Shown in pieces: positions 8,377 through 16,244 of a DNA stretch of 51,102 bases. The stretch's first letter is position 1. Every line of letters begins with the position of its first letter. The DNA is from Owenweeksia sp. (lineage in GTDB: Bacteria > Bacteroidota > Bacteroidia > Flavobacteriales > Schleiferiaceae). The stretch is from NCBI GenBank assembly GCA_028285465.1, contig JANQPD010000077.1, forward strand, positions 1 through 51,102. The letters run 5' to 3'. Below the pieces are notes generated by a model that saw nothing but the letters and a program-made list of their open reading frames with translations, searched no databases and had not been told where the DNA came from. Made by a program: the position numbers and the translations under genes.

Positions 8377-9288
8377 TTGTTTGACTCTAAAACAGAAACC
8401 ACCTCTCATAGCATTGACTTTTCCGCCAAGGCAAAAGGCATATTGGCCCTAACCAAGGCCAGGCTTAACCTGAGCGTGGTATACTCTGCTTTGGCAGGCT
8501 ACTTTTTAGGAGCCGAAAGTGTCAACGGCTGGCACCTTCTATACCTTTCTTTAGGAGGTTATCTCGTAGTAGGCGCGGCTAATGGGTTCAACCAATGCAT
8601 CGAAAAAGAACGCGATGCCTTAATGGACCGGACCAAGAATCGCCCTTTGCCTACAGGTACTTTAAGTTTGATGGAAGGGATGATGGCTTCTACACTTATG
8701 GCACTGGCCGGCATGTGGATGCTTTTTATGATAAATCCATTGACGGCAGTTTTCGGGACTTTTGCCTTGGTGCTCTATGTGCTGATCTATACCCCACTAA
8801 AGAGTATAGGCCCGATTGCGGTTTTTGTGGGTGCTATTCCGGGTGCTATCCCGGCTTTATTGGGCTGGGTAGCTGCCACTAATGATTTTGATATTGAGCC
8901 GGGAACACTTTTCGCCCTACAGTTTTTATGGCAATTTGCCCATTTCTGGGCTATTGCCTGGATAGTAGATGAAGACTATAAGAAAGCAGGGTATATTCTT
9001 TTGCCCAGTGGCAAGCGCGATACAAAAAGTGCCCGCCAGATACTGCTTTACACCCTTTTTACCATCCCGGTTTCCGTATTGCCCTTTTTTGGCATAACCG
9101 GTAAGCTGGAGCTTTCTTGGATTGGTGCCTTACTGGTGTTGCTGCTCGGTTTTTGGTTTTTAAGTAAAGCCATAAAACTGTACCGCACGCACGAAATAAA
9201 AGATGCGCGTAAACTTATGTTGACCAGTGTGGCTTATTTGCCCTTGGTGCAATTGATTTATGTGGTCGATAAGCTCATAAGAAATTAA
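8377..9288 (+). CDS. ctaB: Haem O synthase (protohaem IX farnesyltransferase)
   Basis: A 303-residue polytopic UbiA-superfamily prenyltransferase that adds farnesyl to haem B to give haem O for haem-copper oxidases. Seen: the first Asp-rich region (NQCIEKERDALMDRTKNRPLPTG, about residues 73-95; the lead Asp of the usual NxxxD is Glu or shifted), the second polar loop WQFAHFWAIAWIVDEDY with SGKRDTKSAR, and about eight hydrophobic segments. TTG at 8377 is used because an in-frame TAA lies only 6 nt upstream and no ATG or GTG gives a full N-terminus. It leads the operon with subunits III and IV following, which confirms the role (also called cyoE). Confidence 0.93.
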   Translation: MFDSKTETTSHSIDFSAKAKGILALTKARLNLSVVYSALAGYFLGAESVNGWHLLYLSLGGYLVVGAANGFNQCIEKERDALMDRTKNRPLPTGTLSLMEGMMASTLMALAGMWMLFMINPLTAVFGTFALVLYVLIYTPLKSIGPIAVFVGAIPGAIPALLGWVAATNDFDIEPGTLFALQFLWQFAHFWAIAWIVDEDYKKAGYILLPSGKRDTKSARQILLYTLFTIPVSVLPFFGITGKLELSWIGALLVLLLGFWFLSKAIKLYRTHEIKDARKLMLTSVAYLPLVQLIYVVDKLIRN

Positions 9289-9290
9289 CG

Positions 9291-9860
9291 GTGGGGACAT
9301 TAACCAGAGACGAAAAACGCAGGGTACGCAAGCCGCTTTTATGGATCGGCATAGCGAGCATTACCATGACCTTTGCCGGCCTAACCAGCGGGTATGTGGT
9401 AAGCCGTTCCGCGCTTTTACCCCAAAACAACTGGTTGCAATTTAACCTTCCCGCACAGTTTTACTGGGCAACGGGTGTAATGCTGCTTTCCAGTTTGTTT
9501 ATGGTGTGGGCAAAACGCCAGGTAAAACAGGGTAAAAGTGCTACCGGCGGACTGGTATTGGCCTTGCTTTGCGGACTTACATTTGTTTTTCTACAACTAA
9601 TGGGCGCACAGGCGCTGGTGGATAAAGGCTTGCATTTTACCGGTACCAATACTGCAGTTTCCTGGGTGTATGTAATTGCCGGCCTGCATTGGCTGCACAT
9701 TGTTTCGGGGCTTATTGTTTTAATGGTTACTATTTATCAATCTCAAAAAGGAGTATATACTTCTACCGGGCATGAAGGCCTGGACTTGTCGGCTATATAC
9801 TGGCATTTCCTGGACCTCCTGTGGATTTATTTGTTCATCTTTTTGGCATTTATTCGTTAA
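9291..9860 (+). CDS. Cytochrome c oxidase subunit III-like protein, short form
   Basis: A 189-residue membrane protein with five helices (about 16-37, 53-70, 83-105, 120-144 and 168-188), the size of the five-helix subunit III of quinol and bacterial aa3-type oxidases. The LHWLHIVSGLIVL helix and the final YWHFLDLLWIYLFIFL helix carry the family's His and Trp-His-Phe-x-Asp signatures. GTG start, 2 nt after the ctaB stop. Subunit III stabilises the catalytic subunit I. Subunits I and II are not in the window. A second, longer subunit III follows at once, so the two may serve in one complex or in alternative oxidases. Confidence 0.88.
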   Translation: MGTLTRDEKRRVRKPLLWIGIASITMTFAGLTSGYVVSRSALLPQNNWLQFNLPAQFYWATGVMLLSSLFMVWAKRQVKQGKSATGGLVLALLCGLTFVFLQLMGAQALVDKGLHFTGTNTAVSWVYVIAGLHWLHIVSGLIVLMVTIYQSQKGVYTSTGHEGLDLSAIYWHFLDLLWIYLFIFLAFIR

Positions 9861-9877
9861 ACTTGCAAAAAAATTAA

Positions 9878-10798
9878 ATGATGGCTGAAGGAGCTTCTCT
9901 TGATCATAGCACAGGTGCACTTTGGGGTGGTGGCAGGCAACCTTTTGGTGCGAGCTACGGTAAGTTAATGATGTGGTTTTTCCTCTTGTCGGATGCCCTT
10001 ACTTTCTCAGGCTTTCTTACAGCTATGGGACTTTACCGTTTCAAGTATGAAGATACCTGGCCTGTAGCGGAGAATGTGTTTACCCATTTTCCGTTTATTC
10101 ACGGAGAAAACCCATTGCTTTTCGTGGCCCTGATGACCTTTATCCTGATCCTTTCTTCAGTTACAATGGTAATGGCGGTAAACGCAGGGCATCAAATGAA
10201 TAAAAAAGGAGTGATCCTTTGGTTGGGCCTTACTATAATTGGTGGTTTTTTCTTTTTGGGGTCACAAGCCTGGGAATGGTATCATTTTATCATTGGTGAT
10301 AAAGGTTCTGTGATGTTAGAAGACCGCACCGTGGTTTATGTGAGCGATATGGAAGGGAAAATCGTTTCCCTGCATGAACTCATCGAAGGCACACCCGCAG
10401 AGCACGGCACGCATTATCATTTTACTACAGAAGAAATGCGTACCGCCCTGGCTGCAAACCCACAATACAGCTTGCGCTACCCGGGCAAAACAGAAGAAGT
10501 GATTCCCCGTGAAGCCGCTTTGGAATTGGCTGAAAAGGCCAAAGTAATTCAGGGAGCCAGCCTTACTGAAAATGAATATGGAAATGTGCTCTTTGCTGAT
10601 TTTTTCTTTTTCGTAACTGGTTTTCACGGCACACACGTATTTTCCGGGGTAGTGATCAATATCATCATTTTCATCAACGTAATCATGGGAACCTACGAAC
10701 GGAGAGGGCACTATGAAATGGTGGAAAAAGTAGGCCTGTACTGGCACTTTGTAGATTTGGTTTGGGTATTCGTATTTACCTTTTTCTACCTCGTGTAA
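9878..10798 (+). CDS. Cytochrome c oxidase subunit III with a large inserted loop
   Basis: A 306-residue subunit III. N-terminal helices at about 28-52 and 80-101, then 112-138 ending AWEWYHFI; then a soluble insert of roughly 75-95 residues (about 140-238); then FFFFVTGFHGTHVFSGVV (about 242-260) and the final YWHFVDLVWVFVFTFFYLV helix. In ordinary subunit III the segment between the EW helix and the TGFHG helix is short. The insert is rich in Glu and His (EHGTHYHFTTEE) and should lie at the membrane surface. A second ATG lies at 9881. It is part of the same operon, 17 nt after the shorter subunit III. The insert may be normal for this phylum. Confidence 0.9.
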   Translation: MMAEGASLDHSTGALWGGGRQPFGASYGKLMMWFFLLSDALTFSGFLTAMGLYRFKYEDTWPVAENVFTHFPFIHGENPLLFVALMTFILILSSVTMVMAVNAGHQMNKKGVILWLGLTIIGGFFFLGSQAWEWYHFIIGDKGSVMLEDRTVVYVSDMEGKIVSLHELIEGTPAEHGTHYHFTTEEMRTALAANPQYSLRYPGKTEEVIPREAALELAEKAKVIQGASLTENEYGNVLFADFFFFVTGFHGTHVFSGVVINIIIFINVIMGTYERRGHYEMVEKVGLYWHFVDLVWVFVFTFFYLV

Positions 10799-10833
10799 AG
10801 CAGAGACATTAAAAAACAAAAGAAAGAAGCATT

Positions 10834-11184
10834 ATGGCACATAATCCGAAACTCCCGAGCGAACACCACGAAAGCCCTGCGGGCACCTGGTGGATATGGA
10901 AAGTATTCTGGATCCTGTTGATCGTGACCACGGTGGAAGTAGTATTGGGGATCATCAAGCCAGAGGTTTTGTTGACCCAGTTCCTGGGGACCTCCATACT
11001 CAATATTATATTCATTGTGCTCACTTTGCTGAAAGCATTTTATATTGTAGCAGAGTTTATGCACCTCAAATTTGAGCGCACCAACCTGATCTGGACCATT
11101 GCATTGCCTGTGCTTATCCTCATTCCTTATCTCGCTTTTATTGTACTTACCGAAGGCGGCTATATGAATATGTTGGCACAGTAA
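10834..11184 (+). CDS. Cytochrome c oxidase subunit IV-type small membrane protein
   Basis: A 116-residue protein with three hydrophobic segments (about 24-45, 52-75 and 84-105), matching the prokaryotic cytochrome c oxidase subunit IV family. The TWWIWKVFWILLIVTTVEVVLG helix and the KAFYIVAEFMHLKFE segment are family-like. It follows the subunit III genes and overlaps the Sco gene by one base (TAATG), which implies translational coupling. Its role is structural or in assembly of the oxidase. Confidence 0.88.
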   Translation: MAHNPKLPSEHHESPAGTWWIWKVFWILLIVTTVEVVLGIIKPEVLLTQFLGTSILNIIFIVLTLLKAFYIVAEFMHLKFERTNLIWTIALPVLILIPYLAFIVLTEGGYMNMLAQ

Positions 11185-11945
11185 TGAGCAATAAAAATAG
11201 CATCAAAGGGGTAGTACTGATCATATTGTTGGTACTGCCCTTTTTAGTTTACTTTTTGCTGGTTTACAATGCCGAAGAAAATTTTTTTGTTAAGCTCGAG
11301 TATGTAGGCCCCCGGGAAACGGTGAAAAACGAAAAGGGCACGTATGATACACTGGCCTATACCGTACCTGCCTTTGCATATACTACCCAGGACGATACCC
11401 TGCTTACCAGCAAAGACCTCGAAGGTAAGATCTACCTCGTTAATTTTTTCTTTACTACCTGCCCGAGCATCTGCCCTGCCATGAACTACAACGTAGCACA
11501 GGTGCAGGAGCGTTTTAAAGGCTACGAAGACTTCAGGATTGTGTCTTTTACGGTAAATCCGGAGCATGACTCAGTTGAAGTACTAAAAGCCTACGCACAA
11601 CAGATAGGAGCAGAACCCGGCCGCTGGTATTTCCTCACCGGAAACAGGGAGAGCATTTATAAAACCGCCAACGGTTTCTTCCTGAGTGCTATGGAAGATG
11701 TAGAGGCCGAGGGAGGCTTTCTACACTCCGAAAACCTGGTACTGGTAGACTGGAAAGGACGGATACGGAGTGGGGTAGATGAAAACGGGAACCTGAAGGG
11801 TGTATACAATGGCCTGGAAACCGTAGCCATAAATGACCTGAAAGACGATATCAAAGTATTGATAGCGGAGTATGAAAAAGAAAAATCGGTTATTGAATAC
11901 AGGGAGGAAAAAGCCAGAAGAAAAAAAGAAGAGGCTAAGCGATGA
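11184..11945 (+). CDS. SCO1/SenC copper chaperone for cytochrome oxidase
   Basis: A 253-residue membrane-anchored thioredoxin-fold protein. An N-terminal helix (about 9-28) anchors it with the domain in the periplasm. The Cu ligands are in place: Cys93 and Cys97 in TTCPSICPAMN and His181 in GGFLHSENLVLVD. Sco proteins load or reduce the CuA site of oxidase subunit II. It has a highly charged C-terminal tail (EEKARRKKEEAKR). It overlaps the preceding gene by 1 nt and the following DUF420 gene by 4 nt (ATGA). Confidence 0.94.
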   Translation: MSNKNSIKGVVLIILLVLPFLVYFLLVYNAEENFFVKLEYVGPRETVKNEKGTYDTLAYTVPAFAYTTQDDTLLTSKDLEGKIYLVNFFFTTCPSICPAMNYNVAQVQERFKGYEDFRIVSFTVNPEHDSVEVLKAYAQQIGAEPGRWYFLTGNRESIYKTANGFFLSAMEDVEAEGGFLHSENLVLVDWKGRIRSGVDENGNLKGVYNGLETVAINDLKDDIKVLIAEYEKEKSVIEYREEKARRKKEEAKR

Positions 11946-12490
11946 GTGAATCAAACATAAAAGCACAGCGAAATAAAGCGGCTACCCTGATTATCGCCAT
12001 ATTATCTACCGTAGTGCCGCTGGCGGTGGCGGCCCTAATTGTATTTCCCGAAACGTTTCGGGCCGATATGGGCATAAACAGGGGTACGCTTCCATTGGTA
12101 CATGCGCTTATAAACGGTACTACGGCATTGCTGCTATTGCTGGGCCTCTGGTTTATCCGGAGCAAAAAAATAGGTGCACACCGGGCTGCGATGGTTACCG
12201 CCTTTGCCTTGTCTGCCCTATTTCTTGTAAGTTATGTCATTAGCAAAATGAATGCTGAACCTGTTCCCTTTGGAGGGGAAGGAGGTGTACGCTACCTGTA
12301 TTTCTTTGTATTGATCAGCCATATCCTGCTGAGCATACCCGTGCTTCCCTTGGCTATGTTTGCTATTTATTGGGGGTTTACGGGCGAGTACAGGAAACAC
12401 AGGAAGGTGGTGCGTTGGACTTTTCCCATTTGGCTCTATGTGGCCATAACGGGGGTGTTGGTATATCTTTTTATGCAGCCTTATTATTAA
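11942..12490 (+). CDS. DUF420 (CtaM-type) oxidase maturation membrane protein
   Basis: A 182-residue protein with about five membrane helices (around 12-33, 47-68, 79-101, 118-142 and 155-178). In Firmicutes the DUF420 protein CtaM is needed for maturation of haem-A type oxidase; here the operon context (ctaB, subunits III and IV, Sco) supports the same role. Conserved-looking histidines sit at LVHALIN and SHILLSIPVLPL, with RKHRKVVRWTFPIWLYV near the end. The start codon overlaps the Sco stop (ATGA). Confidence 0.85.
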   Translation: MSESNIKAQRNKAATLIIAILSTVVPLAVAALIVFPETFRADMGINRGTLPLVHALINGTTALLLLLGLWFIRSKKIGAHRAAMVTAFALSALFLVSYVISKMNAEPVPFGGEGGVRYLYFFVLISHILLSIPVLPLAMFAIYWGFTGEYRKHRKVVRWTFPIWLYVAITGVLVYLFMQPYY

Positions 12491-12506
12491 GAAGGCCAGG
12501 GACTTG

Positions 12507-12538
12507 TTTGCATCAGGAGCCCGTCCTGCTTATCTTTG
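12507..12538 (+). promoter_or_regulatory. Promoter giving a leaderless message for the CAMC protein
   Basis: TTTG (12507-12510), 20 nt, TATCTTTG (12531-12538): full consensus. Only 4 nt (CCTT) separate it from the ATG at 12543, so transcription should begin at or within a base or two of the start codon. Confidence 0.65.
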
Positions 12539-12542
12539 CCTT

Positions 12543-12770
12543 ATGAGAAAATGGAGTTTGATTTTTGTAGTGATTGCCGTTGTGGCCATGCCCGGTTGGG
12601 TAGAGGCGCAATGTGCAATGTGTGCTGCAATAGCTGAAACGGATGCACAGGGTGGAGGCACAGCGGCAGCAGGTCTCAATGAAGGGATACTTTACCTGAT
12701 GGCCTTCCCGTATTTGATTATGGCGGCAGTCGGCTATGCCATTTACCGCCACAAAAAACGGCCCGCCTAG
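12543..12770 (+). CDS. Small exported membrane protein with a CAMC motif
   Basis: 75 residues: signal peptide (about 1-23, MRKWSLIFVVIAVV...EAQ), then Cys-Ala-Met-Cys at 24-27, a Gly/Ala-rich linker, one membrane helix (about 47-67) and a basic tail (RHKKRPA). The CxMC pair right after the cleavage site would face the periplasm, fitting a metal (copper) or thiol function. It follows the oxidase assembly genes but has its own promoter. I know no named family for it; proteins of this kind are often seen beside cox genes in Bacteroidota, though I could not check this. The ATG at 12543 is chosen because the signal peptide starts there. Confidence 0.7.
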   Translation: MRKWSLIFVVIAVVAMPGWVEAQCAMCAAIAETDAQGGGTAAAGLNEGILYLMAFPYLIMAAVGYAIYRHKKRPA

Positions 12771-12781
12771 GGCAATTCTCC

Positions 12782-12789
12782 TATATTTG
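12782..12789 (+). promoter_or_regulatory. -7 element upstream of the tolC-like gene
   Basis: TATATTTG matches TAnnTTTG, 38 nt before the ATG at 12828. No TTG is visible at the proper -33 distance. Confidence 0.4.
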
Positions 12790-12827
12790 TGCGGCTACTA
12801 AAGGACTTGAATACATAATTCTTTTTG

Positions 12828-14258
12828 ATGAGGTCGTTCATTCTCCCCGGAGCAATACTGCTCTGTATACTTGGCCATGAGGCAAAAGCACAAGAAACCA
12901 TCTGGACCATTGATCAATGCGTATCCTATGCATTGGAGAACAACATCCAGATAAAGCAAAGCCAGTTACAGGCGCAAATCACTAAAAACAACCAACAGGT
13001 TGCGCAATGGGACTACGCACCTAATTTGAATTTCAATGCAACTTATGGGTTCAACTTTGGTTTGAACATTGACCCGGTAACCAACCAGATCAGCCAGGAT
13101 AACCGGCAAACGGGAAATTTCACCCTAAGGTCGGATTGGGTACTTTATAATGGAGGGCTTAAATACAACACCATTGCGCAACGCAATCTCGAATACCTGC
13201 AGGCGATGTATAACCTGGAGGCGGCGAAGAACGATGTAAGCCTGAATGTGGCCAGCAGTTTTCTGCAAATATTACTCAACAAAGAAATACTGCTGGTGGC
13301 TGAGGAGCAGGAGCGCATCACAGCCCTTCAGCTAAACCGCATGAACGCATTGGTAGAAGCGGGATCTAGGCCAAGAGGAGATGCCTTGCAGTTGCAGGCG
13401 CAATTGGCCCGCGACAAACAAAACCGCATTTCTGCACAAAACGCCCTTACCATAAGCCGTTTAACACTCGCTAATCTCCTGCAGCTGGGTAACCCGGATG
13501 AATTCCGCATCAGTTCCCCCGACCTCGCATTGCCCGATGCCGCTATGGTAGCCAGGGGAGCTGAAAGCATTTACGTGACGGCGAGGGAAAACCAACCCTC
13601 TATTAAAGCAGCCGAAAAGGGCGTAGAAAGCAGCGCAAAACAGGTAGATGCGAGCCAGTCGGGTTACTTGCCTACACTTTCTTTGATTGGCCAGGTGGCC
13701 ACAAGCTATTCCGATCAGATCCCCCAGGCTACCGGTTCATTTGATACCCGTATTCCTGTTGGCATCCTACCCTCAACTGGAGAAACCGTCTTAAGCGTAG
13801 AGCCGCAAACGGTTCCTACGGGTTTTGAGACAAAACCTTTCATTGATCAGACTTCAGACAACTTCAATGAGTTTGTAGGAATACAAATGCAGATACCCAT
13901 TTTTAATCGCTTTGCAGTACGGAACAATTACCAGAACGCAAGGATAAACGAGGAAATAAGCAAGCTGCAACTCGAGCAAGAGCAAAATACCTTAAAGCAA
14001 ACCATTTACCAGGCACATGCAGATGCGCGGGCTTCCTATAATGCATACCTCGCGGCAGAGGTGGCTGTAGAGAGCAGCCGGGAAGCCTTTACATATGCTG
14101 AAGAACGATTTAGTGTAGGAGCCCTGAACCAGTTTGATTTTGAAAATTCAAAAAACAGCCTGGCCGCTGCACAGAGTGACATGCTGCGTGCCAAGTACGA
14201 TTATATTTTTAAGGTAAAAGTGCTCGAATTCTATCTTACCAACCAAGTAAAACTTTGA
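12828..14258 (+). CDS. TolC-family outer membrane efflux protein
   Basis: A 476-residue protein with a signal peptide (cleavage near AKAQE) and the two-repeat coiled-coil/barrel layout of TolC. The first half opens WTIDQCVSYALENNIQIKQ; the second repeat carries IKAAEKGVESSAKQVDASQSGYLPTLSLIG and ends with the helix NQFDFENSKNSLAAAQSDMLRAKYDYIFKVKVLEFYL. It forms the trimeric exit duct for an efflux or export machine. The start is the ATG at 12828, not the in-frame TTG 3 nt earlier. The membrane-fusion partner follows after 1 nt. No inner-membrane pump gene is next to it. Confidence 0.93.
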   Translation: MRSFILPGAILLCILGHEAKAQETIWTIDQCVSYALENNIQIKQSQLQAQITKNNQQVAQWDYAPNLNFNATYGFNFGLNIDPVTNQISQDNRQTGNFTLRSDWVLYNGGLKYNTIAQRNLEYLQAMYNLEAAKNDVSLNVASSFLQILLNKEILLVAEEQERITALQLNRMNALVEAGSRPRGDALQLQAQLARDKQNRISAQNALTISRLTLANLLQLGNPDEFRISSPDLALPDAAMVARGAESIYVTARENQPSIKAAEKGVESSAKQVDASQSGYLPTLSLIGQVATSYSDQIPQATGSFDTRIPVGILPSTGETVLSVEPQTVPTGFETKPFIDQTSDNFNEFVGIQMQIPIFNRFAVRNNYQNARINEEISKLQLEQEQNTLKQTIYQAHADARASYNAYLAAEVAVESSREAFTYAEERFSVGALNQFDFENSKNSLAAAQSDMLRAKYDYIFKVKVLEFYLTNQVKL

Positions 14259-14259
14259 T

Positions 14260-15549
14260 ATGAACAGAAGGCTGGTTATCATAATCATTATTGCCGTAGT
14301 AGTGCTCGGAGGGCTTATTGGGGCTAAAAAAGCGGGCTGGATTGGCAAGGGCAGCGGCATAGAAGTAACCATGGCCAAGGCCGTTAAAATGGATATTGTA
14401 GAAACGGTTATTGCCAGCGGTAAGATACAGCCCGAGGTAGAAGTAAAGATCAGTTCCGAAGTGTCGGGCGAGATCATTGAACTCCCTGTAGAAGAAGGGC
14501 AAGAAGTATCTAAAGGAGATCTGTTGGTGAAGATCAATCCGGATATATACCTGGCCGCTGTAAATCGCGCCCGCGCTGCGGTAAATTCAGCCCGTGCCGG
14601 TGTGCAAACTTCAAAAGCACAGTTTATTGAAGCCGAAAAAAACTATTTGCGCAACAAGGACCTGGCTGAAAAAAAGGTGATCAGCGCGGCTGAATTTGAT
14701 GCCATCCAACGTGCTTATGATGTAGCTAAACTCGGTGAAGAAAGCGCACGCTTTCAGCTTGCCAGCGCACAGGCAACGCTCAAAGAAGCGCAGGATAACC
14801 TGGCGCGTACCACCATATATGCCCCGCAAAACGGCACGATCAGCATGCTCAATGCCGAGGTTGGAGAACGCGTAGTGGGCACCGCGCAAATGACGGGTAC
14901 CGAGATCCTGCGCATTGCCAACCTGGAATTTATGGAAGTGCTGGTTGAGGTAAATGAAAACGACATCATACGGGTAAACCTGGGCGATACGGCCGAAATA
15001 GAAGTAGACGCGTACCTGGATGAGACTTTTAAAGGTTTGGTTACGGAAATTGCGAACTCTGCCAAGCTGGTAGGAACCAGTACCGACCAGGTTACCAATT
15101 TTGAGGTTAAGGTGCGGATGCTTAAAAGCAGCTATGCCGATCTGATGGATAAAACTCCAGGTGCTCAATCTCCTTTCAGGCCGGGTATGACGGCTTCCGT
15201 AGAGATCATCACGGAGAAGTTGAGCAATGTTTTGGCTTTGCCTATAGAAGCGGTAACCACCCGTACCGATACCGTAACTGGAAAGAACAAGCGTCTGAAA
15301 GCGGATGAAGAAGAAAAAGAAGTTTTTGAGGTGGTGTTTGTGCATGAAGACGGAAAAGCCCGCTTGCATGTAGTGAAGACAGGTATTCAGGATAGCGAAA
15401 ACATCCGGATATTGCGGGGAATAGAAGAGGGGGCAGAAATAATAAGCGGTCCTTATTCAGCGGTATCCAAGACACTCGAAAACGGGGATGCGGTTGAGGT
15501 CAAAAGCGATGAAAAGCGCAGAAAGGGCCGGGACGAAGAAGAGGATTAG
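14260..15549 (+). CDS. HlyD/MacA-type periplasmic adaptor of an efflux system
   Basis: A 429-residue membrane-fusion protein. An N-terminal helix (about 4-22) anchors it in the inner membrane. It has a split lipoyl domain (KISSEVSGEIIELPVEEGQEVSKGDLL, then LARTTIYAPQNGTISMLNAEVGERV), an alpha-hairpin (about 90-180), a beta-barrel domain and a membrane-proximal domain, and a charged tail (DEKRRKGRDEEED). The layout is closest to MacA, which works with the ABC pump MacB and TolC. It sits 1 nt after the TolC gene, and its stop overlaps the tsaB GTG start by one base. The pump is not in the window. Confidence 0.92.
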   Translation: MNRRLVIIIIIAVVVLGGLIGAKKAGWIGKGSGIEVTMAKAVKMDIVETVIASGKIQPEVEVKISSEVSGEIIELPVEEGQEVSKGDLLVKINPDIYLAAVNRARAAVNSARAGVQTSKAQFIEAEKNYLRNKDLAEKKVISAAEFDAIQRAYDVAKLGEESARFQLASAQATLKEAQDNLARTTIYAPQNGTISMLNAEVGERVVGTAQMTGTEILRIANLEFMEVLVEVNENDIIRVNLGDTAEIEVDAYLDETFKGLVTEIANSAKLVGTSTDQVTNFEVKVRMLKSSYADLMDKTPGAQSPFRPGMTASVEIITEKLSNVLALPIEAVTTRTDTVTGKNKRLKADEEEKEVFEVVFVHEDGKARLHVVKTGIQDSENIRILRGIEEGAEIISGPYSAVSKTLENGDAVEVKSDEKRRKGRDEEED

Positions 15550-16238
15550 TGGCGTACATTCTAAGCATTGAAACATCCACAAAAAACTGCTCCGTAGCGC
15601 TTTCTCAAAACGGAAAACTCCTGGCTGCAAAAGAAGAAAGCAGCGTGCAGTACATCCATTCAGAAAAGCTGCACGTGTTTATTGATGAACTGATGCAGCA
15701 ACAGGAGCTGTCGTATTCAGACCTGGACGCCATTGCCGTAGGCAAAGGACCGGGCTCTTATACAGGCTTGCGCATTGGGGTATCTGCCGCCAAAGGTTTT
15801 GCATATACACTTGGCATCCCCCTGATCGCGCAGAGTGGGCTGGAAACCCTGGCTTTTGCCTTTCTGGAGCAAGAAGATGTGCTGGAAGACGCACTTATTT
15901 TGCCGATGTTGGATGCACGGAGGATGGAGGTATATTGCGCACTTTTCGACAGAAAGGGAAAACAACAAGGCCCCGTAGAGGCGGTTGTGGTTCAGGAACA
16001 ATCTTTTACCGATGTAAAAGCCGACACGATATACTTATTGGGAGATGGGGCGGCGAAGACCCGGGAAGTATTAACAGATGCCCGTTTTGTACGGGTAGAT
16101 CTTTCCTATCCTTCGGCCAAAGCGCTGGGTACCCTGGCTTACAGCAAATACCAGGAAAAGACTTTTGAAGATGTAGCCTATTTTGAACCCTTTTACCTGA
16201 AAGACTTCATTGCTGGTAAACCGAAGAAACTACTTTAA
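15549..16238 (+). CDS. tsaB: tRNA threonylcarbamoyladenosine biosynthesis protein TsaB
   Basis: A 229-residue ASKHA-fold protein of the TsaB/YeaZ family. It has the opening ILSIETSTKNCSVAL, the AVGKGPGSYTGLRIGVSAAKGFAY motif (about 62-85), the LPMLDARRMEVYCALF segment and a C-terminal YLKDF end. TsaB bridges TsaD and TsaE in making t6A37 on ANN-decoding tRNAs. Start GTG at 15549 overlaps the adaptor's TAG, so it is likely translationally coupled to an efflux operon it has no functional link with. It converges on tag with a 6-nt gap. Confidence 0.95.
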   Translation: MAYILSIETSTKNCSVALSQNGKLLAAKEESSVQYIHSEKLHVFIDELMQQQELSYSDLDAIAVGKGPGSYTGLRIGVSAAKGFAYTLGIPLIAQSGLETLAFAFLEQEDVLEDALILPMLDARRMEVYCALFDRKGKQQGPVEAVVVQEQSFTDVKADTIYLLGDGAAKTREVLTDARFVRVDLSYPSAKALGTLAYSKYQEKTFEDVAYFEPFYLKDFIAGKPKKLL

Positions 16239-16244
16239 CGCACT

